DNA of 64,000 bases from Corallococcus silvisoli. GTDB lineage: Bacteria > Myxococcota > Myxococcia > Myxococcales > Myxococcaceae. Position numbers and translations under genes: made by a program. The notes beneath the pieces are model-generated. The model was not told the DNA's origin. It did no database searches and saw only the letters and a list, made by a program, of their open reading frames with translations. Position 1 is the stretch's first letter, and every line of letters starts with the position of its first letter. Where the stretch lies: the NCBI RefSeq assembly GCF_009909145.1, contig NZ_JAAAPJ010000001.1, forward strand, positions 1,426,001 through 1,490,000, given 5' to 3'. Positions 18,044-27,086 of the stretch are shown piece by piece.

Positions 18044-18085
18044 GGCGCGGGCGCTCCCCTCATGGGGGAGGGCCCGCGCCTTTTT
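18044..18085 (+). terminator. Rho-independent terminator of the hydrolase/lipoprotein operon
   Basis: GGCGCGGGCGCTCCCC (18044-18059) pairs with the arm at 18064-18080 with a single mismatch around a TCAT loop, directly followed by TTTTT. Confidence 0.9.
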
Positions 18086-18396
18086 CATGCCCGACCTCCA
18101 GGCCAGACGGTCGGAGGGTCACGACTTCTGGCGTCCATGGACGCTGAATGACGCGAAGGCCCACCAGGTCCCGCGCGCTCCCTGAGCGGCGAGCGCCTCT
18201 GGGCGCGCGACCCGGGGGACTCCTGGGTCTACGCGCTTCGCAAGCCACGCTACCCATCAGGTCTCAAGCCTATTCAGCGCATCCATGACGGCACGGATAC
18301 TTCTATCCCTCCAACCCTCGCCTTACAGTCGTGCCGGAAAGTTCAACTCCCAATTTCAAACGACTCGCGGCTGGGACTCCAGGGAGAGGGTGCAAC
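18086..18396. other. Intergenic stretch before an unrecognised gene
   Basis: About 310 bases without a recognisable gene. It must hold the promoter of the 18397 gene. The frame is open back to a GTG at 18331, but the peptide there has no supporting feature. Confidence 0.35.
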
Positions 18397-19188
18397 GTGG
18401 GGAAATTGTGGCTGGCAGTAGCTGCTCCGCAACGGCCGAACCAGGGTGTCAAAGAGTGTGAGGTGGTGAAGCTGGGGAACGCTGACTTCGTCAAGGTGAA
18501 GAACGAACAGCTGTACTTCTACGACCAGCATCTGCGCACCGGGACCCTGGATGAGCGACGCCGCCGAAAGGTATGGGTAGACGATACCGATGCGCTCCTC
18601 ATGCCTGTCGATGAGGATGGCTTCCTTGAGTTCTACGAGAGGTACCGGGGTGGGGCCACCTTCTCAAGAGGGATTTGCGCGACGCATTGGGGTTGGGATG
18701 ATCTGTTCAAGCGCGGAAGTCTGGTGTCGGCCGGGCAGAACCCGAAACCGAACTGGACGAATTGTAATGGTCCGGATGTGGCTGAAACACGCTGGCTGCC
18801 CGCCTATCCGTTCGAGGAGTTCACGGGCGCAGCCATGATCGCCTTGGGTAACCTGGACGAATGGACCGCGAGTCTGGCTTCTTCAACGGAAGTCCCCGTG
18901 GGAGTCGTCGCGACAATCCGAGCCTCCGCGACGAATGGACCGGCCGTGTGCTGGGGGACCGCCGGCGAGATCCAGGTCGACGGGCCTCTGGCGTGGGGGA
19001 ACTTCACGCTGACCGCCATCTGGTTGGGGCCAGGAGGTATCTACCGCTCGAAGCTGAGCAATTACAGCAAGCTGTGGCCGCACCGACCGTACAAGCCTTC
19101 AAAGGAGGCGTTCATCAAGTGGAAGAGTGCGCTCGATGAATGGTCCGAGGACCAGTCCTCGGAACCGGAGCTCACGAAAATCGCCTGA
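18397..19188 (+). CDS. Protein of unknown function
   Basis: About 263 residues from a GTG that follows GGGAGAGGG; a GTG at 18331 would add 22 residues. It contains many Trp, Tyr and Asp/Glu residues (KVWVDDTDALLMPVDEDGF, CATHWGWDDLF, PAYPFEEFTGAAM). A beta-rich second half includes VCWGTAGEIQVDGPLAWGNF. No signal peptide or membrane segment is seen. Codon choice is less GC-biased than in neighbours, which suggests recent acquisition. The acidic, soluble, single-domain character would suit an immunity or antitoxin-type protein, but nothing in the sequence proves this. Confidence 0.65.
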   Translation: MGKLWLAVAAPQRPNQGVKECEVVKLGNADFVKVKNEQLYFYDQHLRTGTLDERRRRKVWVDDTDALLMPVDEDGFLEFYERYRGGATFSRGICATHWGWDDLFKRGSLVSAGQNPKPNWTNCNGPDVAETRWLPAYPFEEFTGAAMIALGNLDEWTASLASSTEVPVGVVATIRASATNGPAVCWGTAGEIQVDGPLAWGNFTLTAIWLGPGGIYRSKLSNYSKLWPHRPYKPSKEAFIKWKSALDEWSEDQSSEPELTKIA

Positions 19189-19362
19189 GTTCCATCCTCA
19201 TTCACGGCTCGGCTGATTGAGTCGGGTTCCAGGGAGAGCCGAGGAGGCTGAGCACCGCTTGGGGCCGGACGCGGTAACAGGCGAGCCCCGAGCGCGGTGC
19301 GTGGCGCTGTTCGGTCATCTCGTCAAAGAGGACGTTGGGCGTGGCACGCTGGCGCAGGGGCC

Positions 19363-20403
19363 TCAGCGCGGTTCCTGGGCGAACTGCTCACGATAGCGCC
19401 CCTGGAGTGTCTTCAGCGCCTCCGCCATCCCCACGGCGCGGTACTGCTCCGCCAGGAGTTGCCACGCCTGCCTGTGCAAGGGCTCCAGCGCTACGACACG
19501 CTCCAGGTGGGTACGCGCCTCCTCGCGGGGACCCGACGCGGAGGTCAGCCATCCCAGGATGAAGTGCGCCTGCACCGCCTCCTCGTGCGCGGCCACGGCC
19601 TGCCGACACGCCGCCTTCGCGGGCCCCGGCCTGCCAGCGCGCATGTGGCTTTCGCAGTCCAACACGTGCAGCACCGCCGCGCGCGGGAACTCCCGCCTCA
19701 GCCAGGTGAGTCGTGCCTGCGCCTTCGTCGACGGCCCCTTATCGAGGGAATCCTCGATGTCCTTCGCCGCGCGGATGAACTCTCCCTCCCGCTCCACCGC
19801 GACACCGCTCACGGAGACATCCACCGGCAGCGCCTTCCAGCGTCGAGCCTGCCGAGCCCAGGTCCGCAGAGGCCCGGTCCGAGAGTCATTGCCCGCCTTC
19901 TGGGTGGCCTGCTCCGCCCACGTGACGGAGGAGGTCTGCTGGAAGAAGGCCGCGAGGTCTCCCCAGACTTCCGGCGGTGTTCCAGGGTTCGCTTCCATCC
20001 GTTGGCGCGCCCGCATGAGCTGGCCTTGCGCCTCCAGGTGCTGCCCCTGTTGGAGGGCCAGGGTCGCGAGCTGGAACAAGGGGGCGGGCTCGGAGGGGAA
20101 TTTCTCCGCGACGGCCTCGCACTTCTCCCGGGTCGCCGGCAGCTTGGGGGCGACACGCGTGTCCAGGTGGCAGGCCAGCCCCTGGACGAGGAAGTCCTCC
20201 GGGTAGCGCCGCGCGAGGGGCTCCATCTGCTGGGCGGCGACCTCCACGCGTCCCTCCTTCTCGAGTGCGAGGATCGCGTCGAGCCGGCGCCGGTCCTCCG
20301 GAGGCAGGGGGGCCTGGGGCTGGCGAGCGACCAGCGGCGCCTTGCTCTCGCGGACCTTCGCCAGCCATTCAAAGGCGGCGCGGTCACACCAGCGGATGCA
20401 CAT
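19363..20403 (-). CDS. Tetratricopeptide-repeat protein
   Basis: 346 residues from an ATG at 20403 that lies inside the 3' end of the upstream gene. At least three to four degenerate TPR units are visible, for example ALEKEGRVEVAAQQMEPLAR, PLFQLATLALQQGQHLEAQG, AHFILGWLTSASGPREEART and AWQLLAEQYRAVGMAEALK, with the Gly/Ala/Pro spacing of 34-residue repeats. The longer in-frame extension towards 20640 is the shadow of the upstream gene and is rejected. Overlap by 20 bases implies coupled translation with the membrane protein, so the TPR domain probably acts near it. Confidence 0.78.
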   Translation of the reverse strand: MCIRWCDRAAFEWLAKVRESKAPLVARQPQAPLPPEDRRRLDAILALEKEGRVEVAAQQMEPLARRYPEDFLVQGLACHLDTRVAPKLPATREKCEAVAEKFPSEPAPLFQLATLALQQGQHLEAQGQLMRARQRMEANPGTPPEVWGDLAAFFQQTSSVTWAEQATQKAGNDSRTGPLRTWARQARRWKALPVDVSVSGVAVEREGEFIRAAKDIEDSLDKGPSTKAQARLTWLRREFPRAAVLHVLDCESHMRAGRPGPAKAACRQAVAAHEEAVQAHFILGWLTSASGPREEARTHLERVVALEPLHRQAWQLLAEQYRAVGMAEALKTLQGRYREQFAQEPR

Positions 20404-21022
20404 CGCCCGACAAAGCCACCCATAGCTGCATGAACTTCGTGTCGCTGCTGTTGGGCTCCCGCCGGTTGTAGGCGACGGCAATCCACGTATCAGGCACGAT
20501 GCGGGTCGCCAGCTCCGCCGCGACCCGCCAGCACACGTGCCAGCACTCTGATGCGTTTGGAGTGCGCCGCGCGGCGAGCGTGTGCTCGTCGCACCACGGC
20601 TCGAGCTCAAGCTTGAGCACATGGTGCGTGAGGAACCCATCCGCGGAGTCTTCGGATCCGATGATGGCGCAGTGTCGCACCCGTGCCCAGCATGTCACCA
20701 GGTTCTTGAGGAGCGCGTCGTGAGCGCGCTGTTTGGCTGAGAGTTCACGTTGCTCCCTCCAATAAAAGGCCACCAATCCCGCCACCACGAGCATCGAGAG
20801 AATCACCACCGCCGCACTGGTGGCGGAATCCCCCCGGTCGGTCTTCCAGAGCACGGCGCCGACGCAGCCGGGCCCGCCCAAAACGGACAACGCGATGCAG
20901 ATGAGCAGGAACGTGTGTCCCTTGGGGGCGGGCGGAGGCCTGACCAGCGCGGGTGCTGGCCATGGCGGTGGCGCCCCGGGAGGCAGGTGCTCCGGCGCGG
21001 GCGACAGTGGCAACAGGTGCAT
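20384..21022 (-). CDS. Two-span membrane protein upstream of a TPR gene
   Basis: 212 residues. A Pro-rich N terminus (residues 1-33) precedes hydrophobic segments at about 36-58 (FLLICIALSVLGGPGCVGAVL) and 70-88 (AAVVILSMLVVAGLVAFYW). A C-terminal soluble domain of about 120 residues has several Cys, His and Trp residues. It overlaps the downstream TPR gene by 20 bases. No family recognised. Confidence 0.7.
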   Translation of the reverse strand: MHLLPLSPAPEHLPPGAPPPWPAPALVRPPPAPKGHTFLLICIALSVLGGPGCVGAVLWKTDRGDSATSAAVVILSMLVVAGLVAFYWREQRELSAKQRAHDALLKNLVTCWARVRHCAIIGSEDSADGFLTHHVLKLELEPWCDEHTLAARRTPNASECWHVCWRVAAELATRIVPDTWIAVAYNRREPNSSDTKFMQLWVALSGDVHPLV

Positions 21023-21039
21023 GTGAGCACTGGAGCTTG

Positions 21040-21300
21040 GCCATTATCGGGTGTCAAGGTGCGGGTCGTGGCCCGGGGCCTCCCCGCGCAGGCGCGCGGT
21101 CTCGATGAGGGAGAAGAAGAGCGCGCCACCCCGGTACATCCGCTCCGCGATGCGCCTTGCGCCACTCGTACAGCCTCGGACCCGATACGCCCAACCGCTG
21201 GGCTGCGCGCGGCCCGGACGGAGGTGATGCCGAATCGCTCTTCCAGGGACAGGGACCTGGCGCGTGGGCCTTGTCGTGCGTGGTGCCTCCTCCTCCGTTG
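21040..21300 (-). pseudogene. Degraded transposase fragments
   Basis: In different minus-strand frames, a helix-turn-helix-like piece (RAAQRLGVSGPRLYEWRKAH, about 21135-21210) is followed by MYRGGALFFSLIETARLRGE (about 21060-21130). The latter resembles the C-terminal segment of IS66-type transposases. Frame changes between the pieces and missing flanks show decay. The assignment rests on short motifs only. Confidence 0.4.
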
Positions 21301-21304
21301 CACG

Positions 21305-22218
21305 GTGCCCCTCCGCTACACACTGAACAGTGTGGAGGTCGAGGACTTCGAAGGCGCCTTCTACTTCTCAACGAGGGATGCGTCGTGGACGTCCCCGCTC
21401 GTGTTCAAGGCGGCAAGGCTTGCGCCGGTGTCGCGCGAAGTGACGGCAGGCAAGGGGGAAGACGTGGACCTCGCAGCGGTGGTCGCCGTCCGGGGAGGGG
21501 GGAAAGGACGAGTCACCCACGGCGGGACAGGGGCCGCCGTCGCCGGCGCGCTGGTGCAGGCGGATGACGTTCCCGACACCGCCGAGGGGTGGACGGAGTG
21601 GGTGGACACGTCCGCGACAGAGGGTGGGGTGGGTACCGCCGTGGACGGGACCTGCACCCTGCCGAGTGTGGGGCCACGGTGCAGGGCACGCTGAGCGGCG
21701 GCGTGCACACCTGCTTGCCGCGGAGGGTCCTGTCCCGCGAGAGGGAACCCTTCGCGGATGGCATCTCCCTGGAGAGGGAGCATGTCTCCCGTTCGGACCT
21801 TCACGCTGCCACCGATGAAGTCTCAGTCGAATCCTTGGGTGCCAAGGTGGCTCCATTCGAAGTCGAGCCTCGGACTGTCACGCTCCCACCGGGAGGGAAG
21901 GTGACGTTGGACTTCGTGAACAGGATGCGGGTGACGCTGTGCCTGCATGAGCCCATCGACCTGGAGTACATCGAGACGGCGTTGGTGCTGGGGAGGGTGC
22001 CCATGCCGAAGAGTGAAGCCGAACGGCTGAGCATCCTCCTGAATCCTCAGTTCTTCCCTGACGGTGACGAGCGCACCTGGGTTTTCAAATCCCTGAAGCG
22101 CGAGACCGATACCTTCTTCGTCTTCCAGTTCCACTCATGGAGTATGGGGGCTTACGGGTTCTGGCCAGCCGAATGTGGCCTTGACGCACCCGTGACGCAG
22201 CGACCGGTTTTTGGGTAG
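21305..22218 (+). pseudogene. Frameshifted remnant of a carboxypeptidase-regulatory-like (CRD) surface protein
   Basis: From 21305 to about 21694 one frame encodes a regulatory-like beta domain with GAAVAGALVQADDVPDTAEG and GTAVDGTCTL, the pattern seen in myxobacterial proteins of this class. The frame then stops, and the neighbouring frame continues (about 21680-22218) with VTLPPGGKVTLDFVNRM, PKSEAERLSILLNPQFFPDG and FQFHSWSMGAYGFWPAEC. No start codon with RBS and no signal peptide remain. The last codons run into the dispersed repeat at 22181-22224, so the natural 3' end has probably been replaced. The second part might instead be a separate gene. Confidence 0.45.
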
Positions 22219-22224
22219 GCACAG
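22181..22224 (+). repeat. Dispersed TGACGC repeat, short copy
   Basis: Two TGACGCA units 11 bp apart (22182 and 22193) are followed by the GCGACCG...TTTTGGGTAGGCACA block shared with the copies at 27170 and 63576. This copy lacks the first two units. Confidence 0.75.
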
Positions 22225-22259
22225 CCGTAGGCGTGGATGAGCGCGCGTGCGTCCACCGC

Positions 22260-23234
22260 TCACAGGATGATGGAGCGGCGGCGTGTCTGCTTCTCGAGAG
22301 GCTTCACCGTCTTGCAGTTGTAGTTGATGATGGTGCCCTTGCTTGTGGACACGGTCGAGGAAAACGCGCTCACGCCATTTCGGGCGAAACTCCTTTCAAA
22401 TGCCAGCTTCACGTTGAGCAACCCCGCGAGTTCGGGAGCCAGCTTCCAGTATTTGAAGACGAAGCCATGGCTGCCCAGGAACGACACCGCGGACTGCGGC
22501 AGAGTCGTGTTGTAGGCATCCAGGTACAGCGTGCACATCTTGCAGCACAGCTTGGAGACTCCCAGATAGCGCGAGCACCAAGTCGATCCGTTCTCCACCG
22601 TGTAGTCGAGGAGCTTGATCTCGGCGTGCGAGTCCCAGTCAATCTCCCAGACAACGGGCTGGACATCGTCCTTGAGTGCGTCGCGAATCAGCCTCGCCTC
22701 CCCCACGTTGGAGCTCCCGTAGATGGTGCCAAGGTCCTTCGCCGTAACGGCTTCCCAGAGACGCCAGAGAGATTGAGCAACCCGCGCGTGGTATTCCTTG
22801 GCGTCGGAGACCTTGAAGTGCTGCGCCACCGTGTAGTTGCGTGGGGAATTCGCGCTCCACGTCCCTTCGTTTTCCAGGCTGCCGTCATTGTCGCTATAGC
22901 GCACGGACCATCGGATGGACCCGCTAGGATGGATGGATAGGGCGCAGGCCGTCAGTCGGTGATTCGACGAGACGACGAGCGTGGGGCGCCAGTTCACGGC
23001 GAGGAGTCCCACGGCGCAGACGTTGTCGGCCAGCGGGTAGAGGCTCTCGAAAATGATCGCCACGTCATCCAGCAAGCCATGGACTCGAGGCGTGACAGGA
23101 ACTGTCGCCCTGGCGAGGGACTCCTGGGCGCGCTGCTCCTCTTCGAAGGCCCAGCGGCCCTCGCATTCCAGCAGATGATCCAGGCGGTCCCCAGGTCCTC
23201 CCGAAAGCACCATTCCACAGAATTCACATTCCAT
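22260..23234 (-). CDS. C2HC zinc-finger protein with C-terminal OTT_1508-type deaminase domain
   Basis: 324 residues. The first 24 residues form a zinc-finger-like motif C3-x2-C6-x13-H20-x3-C24. A middle region of about 170 residues is unassigned. The C-terminal part has a clear zinc-deaminase signature: DSHAEIKLLDY with His203-Ala-Glu205, then LGVSKLCCKMCTLYLD with Cys231 and Cys234. The HAE plus GVSK-x-x-C-x-x-C pattern is that of the OTT_1508-like deaminase family, nucleic-acid or nucleotide deaminase-fold proteins of unknown substrate. Base composition is lower in GC than its surroundings, and it stands among remnants, so it was probably acquired. A toxin, effector or defence role is inference. 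Confidence 0.78.
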   Translation of the reverse strand: MECEFCGMVLSGGPGDRLDHLLECEGRWAFEEEQRAQESLARATVPVTPRVHGLLDDVAIIFESLYPLADNVCAVGLLAVNWRPTLVVSSNHRLTACALSIHPSGSIRWSVRYSDNDGSLENEGTWSANSPRNYTVAQHFKVSDAKEYHARVAQSLWRLWEAVTAKDLGTIYGSSNVGEARLIRDALKDDVQPVVWEIDWDSHAEIKLLDYTVENGSTWCSRYLGVSKLCCKMCTLYLDAYNTTLPQSAVSFLGSHGFVFKYWKLAPELAGLLNVKLAFERSFARNGVSAFSSTVSTSKGTIINYNCKTVKPLEKQTRRRSIIL

Positions 23235-23554
23235 TTCGTGCTCCGTAGTGAGGCGTCACGGACCGAGGTCCGTCCAACGCGGACGATGGGCCACCTGGGG
23301 TGGCAACCGCTGACTAGCAAATGCCGAGCCGCAACAGGCGTCGGCCGTGGCGCGTGCTGCTGAACTCACGGGAGTGAAGTCGCGCGGTGCAGGCCGCGAG
23401 CGACTTGCGTCCTGGACGGAAGCAAGTGCGTTCCCGGATGACGTGCGCCGTGGCTACCGCCGCTCCAGCCCGAAGCACAACAGCCACCGATACTGTTCCG
23501 ATGTCACGCTGTTCGCGTTGACGCGACCATTCGTCAATCCTACAGTCAGTACAC
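23235..23554. other. Divergent intergenic region
   Basis: About 320 bases between the deaminase-like gene and a lipoprotein gene. No convincing gene or operator is seen; promoters for both directions must lie here. Confidence 0.35.
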
Positions 23555-23929
23555 GTGTGCCTGACTGAGCTACGAAGACATGGGTGGCCGTTGGCGGTTC
23601 TCCTTCTGACCGCATGTGGCAAATCGGCACCCTCGAACTCCATTCCGGCGGTGGCCACGGTGACGCACCTCACGGGCAGCAAGTGTTCCTGGTTCCCAGA
23701 TGCCGGGGACCTGTGTCCGACGCTGACCCTGCGCGTGTACCCAAAGGGGGGGACGCCATACGAAGCGACCTCCGAGGCGCGCATTCCGCAGGTTGCTGCA
23801 TCCCGTGTCCAGCCTGGGGCGTGGCTCAAGGTGCTGGTGGACCCGGCCGCGGCCTCGCGCGTATTCGTCGATGTGCCCTCGTTCTCCGCCCCTCCGCCAA
23901 ACCCTGTTCCCGACGCGGATGCCCACTGA
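23555..23929 (+). CDS. Small lipoprotein of unknown function
   Basis: 124 residues beginning at a GTG. WPLAVLLLTAC gives a good lipobox (LTAC, Cys21). The mature part is about 100 residues with a disulphide-like pair (KCSWFPDAGDLCP) and beta-rich sequence ending in a Pro-rich tail. No strong RBS precedes the GTG. No family recognised. Confidence 0.65.
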   Translation: MCLTELRRHGWPLAVLLLTACGKSAPSNSIPAVATVTHLTGSKCSWFPDAGDLCPTLTLRVYPKGGTPYEATSEARIPQVAASRVQPGAWLKVLVDPAAASRVFVDVPSFSAPPPNPVPDADAH

Positions 23930-24187
23930 CGTAGGTGCGGTTTCACCGGCGTGATGAGCACTGCGGTGGTGTTGATTCGCTCCAAGGAACCCCAATGAGT
24001 TGGCGCCTCCTTTCCTTCGCAGGAAGGGCGGCGTGGGCTTGGCGCCATCGTCCCGCCCACGCAAGGTTGGTGTGACATCCCCGCAACGACTTGCAGCGCT
24101 GCCGTAAGTGGAATCCACGATAGGAATTGACTGGCTGCAATTCGGCATTAAGTGGTAATTAGTGCACCATCCGTGAGCGGGGTGCAC

Positions 24188-25636
24188 ATGTCAGTGAATA
24201 AAAACCTTTCCAGTCGCATTGCCTTCATCGTTTCCCTGCTCATCGTCAGCGTGGCGTGGAGTGAGGCCTGGGCGGCGGGTTGGTCGCCTGCGGCGCCGAT
24301 GTCGGGTCCCCGGTCGCTGCACAGCGCGACCCGGCTGGCGAATGGCAATGTGCTGGTGGCGGGCGGCTTCTACATCACGACGGGCTGGAACTACCCGACC
24401 GCCGCCGAGCAGTACAACCCCTCGACCAACACGTGGACATCGGCCGGCACCCTGCTTCGTGGCCGCCGGGCCCATGCCGCCACCCTGTTGCAGGACGGGA
24501 GGGTGCTCGTCACGGGAGGAGAGGGCACCACCAGCACCCTGGCCCAGGCTGAGATGTACAACCCGGCGACCAACTCGTGGACGGAAGTGGCCTCCATGAT
24601 CAGCCCGCGCGCCTTCCATACGGCGGTCCGGCTGCAGAACGGGAAGGTGCTGGTGGCGGGGGGCGCTCCCGTCAATTCGGCGACGAACGCGGCCGAGCTG
24701 TACGACCCGGCGACCAACACCTGGACGGCCGTGCCTTCCATGAGCATCGCCCGCAAGCAGCACGGCGCGGCCGTGCTGGGGGATGGAAGGGTGCTGGTGG
24801 CGGGGGGCTACAGCAGCACGACCCCCTTCTGGTCCAGTGCCGAGGTGTACAACCCGGCGACGAACTCCTGGTCGCTCGTGGGCTCCATGAGCACGGCCCG
24901 AGTGCTGTTCCCCCTGGTGGTCCTCCCCAGCGGGAAGGTGCTGGCGGTGGGGGGAAACAGCGGAGATGGCCTGCCGCCCAGTGTGGACGCATTCGACCCT
25001 ACGACGAACACCTGGGCCCCGGTGGCGCCCATGGGAATCGGTCGCTACGTGCACACCGCGACCGTGCTCGCGAACGGTCAGGTCCTGGCGGCGGGGGCCT
25101 ATGGCCGGGACAGCGCCGAACTCTACGCACCGGCGACCAACACCTGGACGAGCGCCGGCGTGATGAGCAGCATCCGCGGTGAGCACACCGCGACCCTGCT
25201 CACCAATGGAAAGGTCCTGGTGACGGGCGGAACCAGTGGCAGCGGCCATCTCGCGACGGCCGACCTGTATTCGCCCGACGTGGGGAGCGATCTGGGGAGC
25301 GGCCTTGGCTTGGGGCTGGTCCAGGCGGACACGTGCTCCGCCACCAACGATTCCACTCCCGCGTGCAGCGCCGGCAGCGCCGCGCCGGACCGGAGCTTCA
25401 CCTGGACGGCGCCCTCGTCCGGCACCTTCACCGTGTCGACGATGGGCTCCTCCTTCGACACCGTGCTGTCCCTCTTCGACGCGAACAGCGGCGCGGCGCT
25501 CGGGTGCAACGACGACGCGAACGCCAGCACGTTCCAGTCGTCCGTCACCGTGACGCTCACGGCGGGACAGCGGCTTCGCATCGTCGTGGATGGCTACCGG
25601 ACGCGGTGCGGAAGCTTCACGCTCAACATCCAGTAG
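24188..25636 (+). CDS. Secreted kelch-repeat protein with C-terminal PPC-like domain
   Basis: 482 residues from the ATG at 24188. The signal peptide is SRIAFIVSLLIVSVAWSEAWA. At least seven kelch units follow (residues about 30-370), each with the pattern M..R..H.A..L.nGkVLV.GG......AE.YNP.TNtW. Together they should form one beta-propeller. Residues 385-482 resemble a bacterial pre-peptidase C-terminal (PPC) domain: FTWTAPSSGTFTVSTMGSSF, DTVLSLFDANSG and RLRIVVDGY. Myxobacterial genomes hold many such proteins; extracellular binding is likely and catalysis is not indicated. The 250 bases upstream are unusually AT-rich. Confidence 0.88.
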   Translation: MSVNKNLSSRIAFIVSLLIVSVAWSEAWAAGWSPAAPMSGPRSLHSATRLANGNVLVAGGFYITTGWNYPTAAEQYNPSTNTWTSAGTLLRGRRAHAATLLQDGRVLVTGGEGTTSTLAQAEMYNPATNSWTEVASMISPRAFHTAVRLQNGKVLVAGGAPVNSATNAAELYDPATNTWTAVPSMSIARKQHGAAVLGDGRVLVAGGYSSTTPFWSSAEVYNPATNSWSLVGSMSTARVLFPLVVLPSGKVLAVGGNSGDGLPPSVDAFDPTTNTWAPVAPMGIGRYVHTATVLANGQVLAAGAYGRDSAELYAPATNTWTSAGVMSSIRGEHTATLLTNGKVLVTGGTSGSGHLATADLYSPDVGSDLGSGLGLGLVQADTCSATNDSTPACSAGSAAPDRSFTWTAPSSGTFTVSTMGSSFDTVLSLFDANSGAALGCNDDANASTFQSSVTVTLTAGQRLRIVVDGYRTRCGSFTLNIQ

Positions 25637-25722
25637 TCGCGGTCAGCCAGGGCGGGGCGCCTCCGGAGAAGACGGGGGCGCGGTGGATTCGTGTCTGTTC
25701 ATACCCAGCAGGGAGGCTTGCC

Positions 25723-27042
25723 ATGAATCTGAGACGTCTGTGCAGCATCTTGGTCGTGCCCGCGATGCTTGCGACTGGCTGTGGAGCGCTGGAGGACTCG
25801 AAGGCCGTGGGCGATGAGACGCGGGAGGCTCACGCGGACCTCGCCACGTCGGCCGTCTTCTCTGGCACGGTGCGCAACTCGGCGGGCGCCGTGCAGGCGG
25901 GCGTCACGGTGGTCATCAACGGAATCTCCCGGACCACGGATACCACCGGCCGGTACTTCATGTCCGTCGTGGCGTCGGCCAACGGCTACGTCCTCACCCT
26001 CCGGAAGAACGGACTGGCCTCGGCGGCCGAGTTCTATTCGGCGGGCAAGACGAACCTCAATCACACCCTGGAGACGGGCTTCGTGCAGACCGTCAGCCCG
26101 ACGGTGGACAGCACGGTGACCACGCCCAGCGGCGTGAAGGTGAACCTGAAGGCGAACACGCTCGTCAACGCCAGCGGCGTGCCGGCCACGGGCCCGGTCA
26201 GCATCACCGTCGCGAGCTATGATCCGATGCGCATGCCGGGCGACTTCACGGCGGTGAACTCCAGCGGGCAGCAGGTCGCGCTCGAGTCCGTGGGCGCCGT
26301 CTTCGTGGGCGCCACGGATGCCAGCGGCGCGGCCCTCAACCTGGCGACGGGTGCCACCGCGACGGGCTTCATCCCCGTGCCCACGCAGGTGGGCAGCATG
26401 CCGCCGTGTGTCTCCGCCGGCACCTGTCGACTCGCGATGTGGAAGTTCAACGAGACGACGGGCAAGTGGGAGGAGAAGTCCGCCAGCATGCAGGTCGGCC
26501 CCACGGGCACCACCTTCACCATGCAGGGCACGAGCAGCATCTCCGGCGCCGTCCCCATCAGCGTGGGCGGGCTGGGCATGTGGAACGCGGACATCGAGAA
26601 GCTCGAGCCCGCCTGCACCATCATCGAGCTCGTGGGTTTCCCGGAGACCTGCTTCGGCACGGCGGGCGCCGTCCAGTTCAACCTGAAGCTGCCCAACGCG
26701 GCGGGCACGCTCATGCCGCGCACCGATACGATGTCCCTGGCGTCGCCCTACATCGTGCTCTACAACATCCGCGCGAACGCCTTGCAGGAGGTGGGAATCA
26801 CGTTCCCGGCCGGCGCTCCCACGGGCTGCGCGAAGAACCTGGACATCTCCTCCACGCCCGCCGCCGCAGCCGGCTACCCGTTGTACACCACGACGGGCGG
26901 AGTCACCCGGTTCAACTCGGGCGCTCCGTGGGGTGGCACCGGCTACCCGAAGGACCCGGGCGGCAACATGGTCGACTTCGAGGACGTGGCCCTGGGCACG
27001 CACCCCTGCAAGTCGTACGTGCAGTTCAAGACAGAGCTGTAG
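25723..27042 (+). CDS. Lipoprotein with carboxypeptidase-regulatory-like domain
   Basis: 439 residues from an ATG preceded by GGGAGG. Lipobox ATGC (Cys20). Residues about 45-120 are a regulatory-like beta-sandwich (FSGTVRNSAGAVQAGVTVVI, TTDTTGRYFMSV). A ZU5-like or adhesion-type beta domain follows (TPSGVKVNLKANTLVNASG, GPVSITVASYDP). The C-terminal 200 residues are beta-rich with several Cys. It lies 86 bases after the kelch gene on the same strand and may be co-transcribed with it. It is probably a surface-anchored binding protein. Confidence 0.82.
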   Translation: MNLRRLCSILVVPAMLATGCGALEDSKAVGDETREAHADLATSAVFSGTVRNSAGAVQAGVTVVINGISRTTDTTGRYFMSVVASANGYVLTLRKNGLASAAEFYSAGKTNLNHTLETGFVQTVSPTVDSTVTTPSGVKVNLKANTLVNASGVPATGPVSITVASYDPMRMPGDFTAVNSSGQQVALESVGAVFVGATDASGAALNLATGATATGFIPVPTQVGSMPPCVSAGTCRLAMWKFNETTGKWEEKSASMQVGPTGTTFTMQGTSSISGAVPISVGGLGMWNADIEKLEPACTIIELVGFPETCFGTAGAVQFNLKLPNAAGTLMPRTDTMSLASPYIVLYNIRANALQEVGITFPAGAPTGCAKNLDISSTPAAAAGYPLYTTTGGVTRFNSGAPWGGTGYPKDPGGNMVDFEDVALGTHPCKSYVQFKTEL

Positions 27043-27056
27043 TCGTTTCCGAGCGG

Positions 27057-27086
27057 CCTGTCCCCTGAAGTCCCGAGCGGGACAGG
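27057..27086 (+). terminator. Hairpin after the lipoprotein gene
   Basis: CCTGTCCC (27057-27064) and GGGACAGG (27079-27086) pair perfectly 15 bases after the stop codon. There is no T tract, so confidence is moderate. Confidence 0.5.

Noticed and set aside
20404..20640. N-terminal extension of the TPR protein up to 20640
   Set aside because: It is the shifted-frame shadow of the two-span membrane protein and lacks TPR pattern.
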